DNA of 64,000 nt from Cryptomeria japonica (Eukaryota > Streptophyta > Pinopsida > Cupressales > Cupressaceae). Position 1 is the stretch's first letter. Each line of letters opens with the position of its first letter. Location: contig NC_081412.1 of assembly GCF_030272615.1 (NCBI RefSeq), forward strand, positions 672,399,823 through 672,463,822, written 5' to 3'. The notes beneath the pieces were generated by a model. It ran no database searches. It saw nothing but the letters and a program-made list of their open reading frames with translations, and had not been told where the DNA came from. Below are positions 57,563 to 64,000 of the stretch, piece after piece. A program made the translations under genes and the position numbers.

Positions 57563-59513
57563 ATGGCACCCCATTGAAAAGGTAAGATTTGATTGATTTG
57601 ATTATTTTTATTTGCAATTACAGACTCTTTAGGCAGCTGCATCATTGATTGATGCCATTGTTCAATATGTCACACAGCTGGTTGGAGCAGAGGATGTACC
57701 AGCACCTATGGCACCTCCTTCATCAGTGACACCTCCTTCATAAACAACACCTCCTTCATCAGCATCACCTCATGCATCATTTGGCACGAGCCAACCCATT
57801 CAACATATGTGCCCCACCTGCCAAGGTGTATGTTTTGGTGTAGACACTGACGTGGAAGAGGATGGTTTGACATCTCATTCATGTACATGTTGTGGGAGTA
57901 GATGACATGCTTCCACTGCTGAGGATGTGGCCCTCACCGATGAACTGATCAATATGTTGTACCCTCTCTATCAGACATAGGTGTGTTTAATTCTATTTAT
58001 GACATGTTATCAATTAAGTGACTAAATCTTTTTAAAAAGTGAATTTTTAATTTTAGAACAATTTAAAGTGACATATAAATAAAATGCATTACAGGGTACA
58101 ACAAGTGGTGGGAGTAAACAACTTTTTAGTCGACTCCACAGTCACGAGTAGTTTCATCACCAGAAGTAAAAATTTGTAAATTTGTTAAAAATATAATAAT
58201 ACATTGGTTTCAAAACATCTTTTGTTACTTTTATGTATCATTACTTGGTGTTTTATATGACTTATCAGTGGTTGAGATGTCCCAACTTGATGATATCACA
58301 CTTTCAGCCATTGACTTTGGCCAAGATAGCTATGTGGTACCATTTAGATTTATATATTTTTGACTTAAGTGATATATTAAATACATTCTATTTTCCCTTA
58401 TGCTAATATTTTTTTTGTTAGTTTACCCCACCTGCCTCGAGGATATCTCGTGTGAGAAAGCCATCCTCTAGCACTCTAAGGCAAAAAAAGATATCCTCAC
58501 AGACACCCAAACAATAGAAGGTAATTCAGTAAAATTTAAATTCATTTGTTGAAATGGATTATGATTAAACATGTATATGTAGATATTGATAGATGCACTT
58601 AATTTATTTGTTCTATATACAGAAACATATGGGGTTTACAGAATTAATGAATGTACTTGATATCAATGAGGTTCACAAAGGGAAGAGGTGATATCTTCAA
58701 ATTCACTTTGGATTACATTCTTGCTTGTTCAAAATAACTAAATCCTTTTATGTCTATATCATATGTAACCATTTTTCATACAGGAAATGGTAATAGCTGC
58801 ATCAGATTTGACTAGGCCTTCTAAGGTTACAGGAGAACAATATGAGGCTTTGGTGTGCATTTGTTCTACATATGTTAAAAATATTTATTTTATCTAGTTT
58901 GTCAACAACTTTGGGTTATTAACTTGTATAATTTTCTTTAACCTATTACAGGCCCCTTCTAAACTTCCTACTGTTATTCTACCATTCCATTTCAGTAGAA
59001 GTCCTACACGTATATTATGGGATCCAGCACGACCAAGGGAAAAGGTATGTTTGTCTTAGATCAACTCCTTTTCACTAAGTGCACAACAAAGTTGAAACCC
59101 TCTAGTTAACTCCTTTTGGATCACTTGCCATGGATATAAGAAATGGATGTAACTGATTCATCTGTAACTTTGCCTCCTACGACCACAACACATCCATTTG
59201 AGGCTCCGCTATGCTATATTTTTTTAGTCTATTCATTTTTAGTTATTATGTGTTATTTGACATATATGTTATTAACATGTATTAATGTTGTTTTATCAGT
59301 TATATCTCCCTTCAGGACATCCCACAGATCCTCAGCCTCGCCCAATTACAGAAGATAGAGATGAGGTAATCAACATTTCAACTTCAAACAATTTAGAGAT
59401 TAGTATTTAGTTATTTTGATGTCATGTTGAGAAAATATATTTGATTCGACATTTGAATTGTCCTACCTACAGAGCCACATACTGCTTCGAAGAGGCTCAA
59501 TGTTGATGATTTG
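57563..59513 (+). pseudogene. Multi-exon gene of unknown function
   Basis: At least nine short open exons with plant-like GT-AG borders, e.g. AAAAG|GTAAGA at 57581, GTG|GTACCA near 58338, TTAG|TTTACC near 58422, AAG|GTAATT near 58519, ATACAG|AAACAT near 58622, ACAG|GCCCCT near 58952, AAG|GTATGT near 59045 and GATGAG|GTAATC near 59365. Start ATG at 57563. Exon 2 reads LIDAIVQYVTQLVGAEDVP, a Thr/Pro/Ser run, and the Cys-rich CPTCQGVCFG ... CTCCGS. Later exons read VVEMSQLDDITLSAIDFGQD, FTPPASRISRVRKPSSSTLR, KHMGFTELMNVLDINEVHKG and LPTVILPFHFSRSPTRILWD. Most junctions tested are phase 0. Three or more in-frame stops argue for a decayed copy. No family recognised. Borders were placed by eye. Confidence 0.6.
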
Positions 59514-60230
59514 CCACAGTCATAGATACCGATAGAGACATATAGTTATAGTTGTGGTCATCGAAGGACCAATTTTTTTATATATTTAATATTTATATAT
59601 GTATATATCGACTTTGACAGACATAGCACATGCCACATTTTTGCAACTATTATTGATTTGGTATCTATGCCTTTTTTTGATATGTACATGATTATTGTTC
59701 ATTTTGATATATATGAAACTTGATATTTGATCTAATTTGTTCATTGATATATATGAAACTTGATATTCTTGAAACTTAGTTATTTTCTATTGAAATGTGA
59801 TCAAACTTGTTCATTGTGTATATGTCTTCAAATGTGATCCAATTTGTTCACTACTTGTAACTCATATGGTGTATACTTTTAAACTATTTATTACTCATAT
59901 TGTGTATACCGAAGTACCAACACTGGTAATGTTGAAATTGTGTATTTTGATTGAGTGAATTTGCTTTGAGTCCTTCATGCATGAAGAGATTGGAGTGAAG
60001 TTATTATTTCAAAAACTCATGCTTATGGAGCAAAGTTCATCATTTCAAGAACCCATTAAGACAAGATTTGAGCGCACAAAGAAGATTTGAAATTTGTCTA
60101 AGGATGAGTCAGCTTAGGTAAGGTTTTCATTTAAATTTTATTTCATAACAAGTCAGCCTTAGAGTAAGAGACACACCTATTCATCCAAATCGCCTATAAA
60201 AGAATAGTTGAAGCAATCATTTTAACATCA
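59514..60230. other. AT-rich spacer
   Basis: No coding trace. Short direct repeats of 'atatatgaaacttgatatt' occur near 59710-59770. Confidence 0.5.
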
Positions 60231-62745
60231 AATCAAACCAATTATCTCTTCTTTTGTCAAAAACCATTAGTGAGAGGTGGCAAAATAGTCCATCTTCCAT
60301 TTTGCTCATCATGGGAATGAACCATTAGCATGCACACATCTAGGTGGTTGGGTTTACACCAAGTGTACCCTTGTATCTCTCCCCAAGATGTTTGATCATT
60401 CAAAGCCACCTCGTAGCGATGTTTTCCCTTGAGTGCTCAAAGTGGAAAAAATAATCAAACTTTGATGTCGTGTAACTAGGAGACCGTGGCACTTATGGAC
60501 AATCTGTCTAAACCTATGGGGTCATTTTGTCTCTGCCTAAAATATCCTCTCTCAGTTTTGGACAACTTGATTCTGTTTTCTTGTGGTGATATTTTTTCAG
60601 TCGCATCAAAAACCATCAAAAATCGTCAGTGAGAGGTAGAAAAATAGTGCATATTTTGTTATGCTCATCGTCAGAATGAACCATCAACACGATTGCATCT
60701 GGGTGGTCAGGTTTACGCTAGGTTTCCCCTTATCTTTCTCCTCAAGATGTCTGATCGTTCCAAGCCACCTCGTAGCGACATTTTCCCTTGAGTGCTCAAT
60801 GTGGAAAAAAAGGTCAAACTTTGATGTCGCATAACTTGAAGACCATGGCACTTATAGATTATCCATGTAAATCTATGGGGTTGTGCTTTCTCTACCTAAA
60901 AAATCCTCTCATTTTCAAACAACTCGATTCTATTTTCTTGTGGTGAGATTTTTTATGTCGCATTAAAATCCATCAAAAATCGTCAATGAGAGGTGGCTAA
61001 ATAGTGCATCTTTCATTCTGCTCATCATGGGAATGAACCGTCACCACGAGCACATCTAGGTGGTCAGTTTTATGCTAGGTGTTCCCTTGTCTCGCTCCTC
61101 AAGATGTCCGATCATTCTGAGCCACCTCGTAGCGATGTTTTCCCTTGAGTGCTCAAAGTGGAAAAAAGGGTCAAACTTCTCCATCGCATTACTCGGAGAC
61201 CGTGGCACTTATGGATGATCCATTTAAACCTATGGTATTGTGTTGTTTCTTCCTAAAAAATTCTCTCTCAGTTTCAGTCAACTCGATTCCGTTTTCTTCT
61301 GGTGAGATTTTTCTATCGCATAAAAAATTGTCAGTGAGAGGTGGCAAAATAGTGCATCTTTCGTTTTGCTTATCGTGGGAATAAACCGTCAACACAAGCA
61401 TGTCTAGGTGGCTGGGTTTAGACTAGGTGTGCCCATGTCTTGCTCCCCAAGATGTCTGATCATTCCAAGCCACCTCGTAGTGATGTTTTCCCTTTAGTGT
61501 TTAAAGTGGAAAAATGGGTCAAACTTTGACATCGCGTAACTCGAAGACTGTGGCACTTATAGACAATCCATTTGAACCTATGGGGTCATGTTTTTTCTCC
61601 CTAAAAAATCCTCTCTCAATTTTGGACAAATCGATTTCATTTTCTTGTGGTGAGCTATTTTTGTCACATCAAAAACCATCAGTGAGAGGTGGCAAAATAG
61701 TGCATCTTTCGTTTTGCTCATTGTGAGAATAGACCGTAATGCGAGTGCATTTGGGTGGCCAATTTTACACTAGGTGAGCCCTTTTCTCATTCCCCAAGAC
61801 GTCTAATCATTCTGAGCAACCTCATAGCGACGTTTTGCCTTGATTGCTCAAAGTGGAAAAAATGGTCAAACTTTGTCATTGCATAACTCAGAGACCGTGG
61901 CACTTATGGATGATCCATTTGAACCTATGGGGTTGCATTTTTATTGCCTAAAAACTCCTCTCTTAGTTTCGAACAACTCGATTCCATTTTCCTGTGGTGA
62001 TATTTTTTCTGTTGCATCAAAAACCGTTAGTAAGAGGTGGCAAAATAGTGCATCTTTCATTTTACTCATCGTGGGAATGAACCATCAATGCGAGAACATC
62101 TAGGTGGTCAGTTTTATGCTAGGTGTGCCCTTGTATCCCTCCCCAAGATGTCTGATCATTCTGAGCCACCTCGTAGAGACGTATTCCCTTGAGCGCTCAA
62201 AGTGGAAAAAATGGTCAAACTTTGACGTCGTGTAACTCGAAGACCATGGCATTTATGGATGATCCATTTGAACCTATGGGGTTATGTTATTTCTTCCTAA
62301 AAAATTCTCTCTTAGTTTTAAACAAATCGGTTTCGTTATCTTGTGGTGAAATTTTTTCTGTCACATCAAAAACCATCAGTGAGGTGGCAAAATAGTGCAG
62401 CTTTCATTCGGCTCGTCGTGGGAATGAACCATTAGTGCGAGCATGTCTGGGTGGCCGATTTTATGATAGGTGTGCCCTTTTCTTTCTCCCCAAGACATCT
62501 GATCATTCTGAGCCACCTCGTAGCGATATTTTCCCTTGAGCGCTCAAAGTGGAAAAAAGGTCAAACTTTGAGATCGCGTAACTCAGAGATCATGGCACTT
62601 ATAGATGATCTATTTGAACTCATGGGTTTATGTTGTTTCTTCCTAAAAAATCCTCTCTCGGTTTTGGACAAATCGATTTCATTTTCTTGTGGTGAGATTG
62701 TTTCTGTCGCATCAAAAACCGTCAATGAGAGGTGGCAAAATAGTG
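60231..62745. repeat. Tandem array of about 350-bp units
   Basis: Eight occurrences of the marker GAGAGGTGGCAAAATAGT at 60272, 60631, 60988, 61336, 61684, 62032, 62381 and 62727, i.e. steps of 359, 357, 348, 348, 348, 349 and 346 bases: seven full units. Other marks in every unit are 'gagccacctcgtagcgacg', 'gtcaaactttgacgtcgcg' and 'cttatggatgatccatttg'. Units differ mainly at CG sites (CG to TG or CA). A short open frame recurs in several units (e.g. 61145-61384, 61840-62103) because the unit repeats. I do not take it as a gene. Confidence 0.93.
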
Positions 62746-62749
62746 CAAA

Positions 62750-62862
62750 TTTATAATCAAATGGTACAAATTTATAATCAAATGGTACAAGTTTATTACA
62801 AATGTATTTATAATCAAATGGTACAAGTTTATTACAAATGTATTTATAATCAAATGGTACGA
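62750..62862. repeat. Short tandem repeat with TTTATAATCAAATGGTAC
   Basis: Two units of about 21 bp, then two of 36 bp that each carry an added 'agtttattacaaatgta' piece. It directly follows the last 350-bp unit. Confidence 0.9.
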
Positions 62863-62899
62863 ATTTGGGCTCTCAAAATTTGCAAATCAGCTCCATGGA

Positions 62900-63165
62900 C
62901 ACTTTCATATATAAAATTTGGCATCTAATATAAACGATCAAGCTCATTTCTATTTATATTTACAAAATTTTGCATCTAAATATGCAAATTACAACTCATT
63001 GTTGTTTTTTTATTAAAAAAAATAGTATCTAGATATGCATATTACAACTCATTGTTGTTTTTTTTATACAAAATTTAGCATCTAGATATGCACATTACAA
63101 CTCATTGATATTTTATATACAAAATTTGGCATCTACATATGCACATTACAGCTCATATGCATGTA
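62900..63165. repeat. Tandem repeat of about 63-66 bp
   Basis: About four units sharing 'acaaaatttggcatctaga', 'tatgcacattacaactcat' and a T run. A fifth, weaker one lies at the left edge. Confidence 0.85.
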
Positions 63166-63271
63166 TAGCACATCCAAAAAGGTGAAGTTACAACATTTCG
63201 CAAAAGATATATACAAAATTGTCAAAATTATTCTACCATATTTTAGAATTATTCTTCTAGATGGTCCAAAA

Positions 63272-63985
63272 TCAATCAAGTGAACCTTCTGGATCAGCTC
63301 TAACCCTTAGTGTCTCAAGTATTGCCTCATGGTCAAATTAAAAAACTTTCCACAAATCCTTGTTAAGAGGCCTACCATGATATTTAATCAAATGAATATT
63401 TGTTGCAACAAGAAGGTTTGAGTAATGAAGAATATGTCTATGTGTCTCAAAATCCTCAAACAACCAGGCATTAGAATTTTTGATAGGGTACCTTCATTTT
63501 ATAGAAGGATAAGTTATTGCCAAAATCAATACAACAATTGCTAAATAAATGAGTTTAAGAGGTCTCAATACAAGTTGACACAACAATGGTACATTCTAAG
63601 CCATGTCCCTCTCACAACAACAGATCCTATTGGGTACTCAATACCCTCTCCATCAACCACTATAGAAGTCAATTTATTTTTGAACTCAATACAATGACAT
63701 AAAAAGTAATACATGACCTGCATTTAATAGGAGGATACAAGTTAATACCAAAATCCACATAAGTTAATACTAACAAATTGAGCTTAAAATTGTAGCAAAT
63801 TGCAACCCTTTACCTAGTTCAACTATGTCTGATACATGGTCAAAATCCACTGATGCTTCAATCTAGTTCATTTGTAGTTCTCTAGAAAGTTGATTTGTAT
63901 CTAGGGTTTGCAAAGGTCTACAAGATCATTGGTTAACCCACTCTTTTGATTCACATTTATCTCACACAAAATGCATACACGAAGA
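63272..63985 (-). pseudogene. Spliced gene-like unit of unknown function
   Basis: Minus strand. Three exons by eye. Exon a ends EASVDFDHVSDIVEL with donor AG|GTAAAG (63814/63813). Exon b (63717-63593) follows acceptor TGCAG and reads YYFLCHCIEFKNKLTSIVVD, GEGIEYPIGSVVVRGTWLR. Exon c (63491-63272) reads YPIKNSNAWLFEDFETHRHI, LHYSNLLVATNIHLIKYHGR, PLNKDLWKVF, a stop, then FDHEAILETLRVRADPEGS and a final stop. Exon a has stops. The family is unknown to me. It converges on the plus-strand gene at 57563 across the 350-bp array, so both might belong to the same element. The 5' end lies at or beyond the window edge. Confidence 0.5.
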
Positions 63986-64000
63986 ACAAAAGCATGCAAT

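Larger units (their letters stand above)
57209..64000. other. Insertion of unknown type into E7
   Basis: The E7 frame ends at 57207, and sequence beginning GGGTAAGTGCACCAAAATGG takes over. It shares nothing visible with LTR elements and runs to the window edge. It holds gene-like exons on both strands and three repeat arrays. No LTR, primer site or reverse transcriptase motif is visible. It may be a DNA transposon or a segment with host genes. The left 350 bases have three near-palindromes of the form AACC(T/C)G..CGGGTT (57278-57298, 57337-57360, 57504-57520). The far end lies outside the window. Confidence 0.5.

Noticed and set aside
57209-57600. 5' LTR of E7
   Set aside because: The sequence has none of the blocks shared by the C0, C1 and E7 LTRs, and the E7 protein is cut before its gag.
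61145-62756. Recurrent 70-100 codon frames inside the 350-bp array
   Set aside because: They recur only because the unit recurs. Ends and starts vary between units and the composition is not protein-like.

Overview
The window looks like heterochromatic DNA from a large-genome land plant. The sequence is AT-rich, and almost all of it is LTR retrotransposon nested inside LTR retrotransposon. Lineages are plant-typical: Ty1/copia, and Ty3/gypsy of the Tat type with a second, archaeal-type RNase H. A plant mobile domain (PMD) gene is also present. A gymnosperm is plausible but the sequence does not prove it. I see no bacterial-style genes, rRNA, tRNA or CRISPR. I found no intact host gene. Nearly every reading frame is broken by stops or frameshifts, so most coding entries are pseudogenes.

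Layout, left to right. (1) 127-6734: element C0, with copia-like LTR ends but an unrecognised ORF instead of a visible pol. It is interrupted by a complete short-LTR (TRIM-like) element at 2819-5035 (TSD TCATC). A 1065-bp tandem duplication follows. (2) 6735-30484: a four-part nest on the minus strand. Copia C1 (6735-9877 plus 28513-30484) is split by copia C2 (9878-28512, TSD TTTTG). C2 is split by a 12.4-kb Tat element, here called G1 (10703-23127, two 1660-bp LTRs, TSD GTTGG), and by a 1.2-kb TIR element (23622-24848). G1 carries a spliced PMD gene antisense to its pol. (3) 30485-34908: the 5' end of a minus-strand Tat element, E4 (pre-gag ORF, leader, PBS, LTR), fused directly to the C1 gag. 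(4) 34909-37315: plus-strand Tat fragment E5. (5) 37316-57207: minus-strand copia E7, split by a complete plus-strand Tat element, E6 (38387-53541, TSD ACAAC). (6) 57209-64000: sequence of unknown type interrupting E7. It holds a many-exon gene-like unit on the plus strand, a tandem array of about 350-bp units, two shorter repeat arrays and a second spliced gene-like unit on the minus strand.

How the parts work together: in the Tat elements, gag, protease with an adjoining G-patch, RT, RNase H, archaeal-type RNase H and integrase form the usual replication machinery, read from the LTR promoter. Several parts are not standard: the antisense PMD gene and the missing capsid in G1, a conserved ORF upstream of gag in E4 and E6, and arrays of a spaced TAG(C/T)GC motif in their leaders. 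These, and the unknown spliced genes at the right end, are the best places to look for something undescribed.
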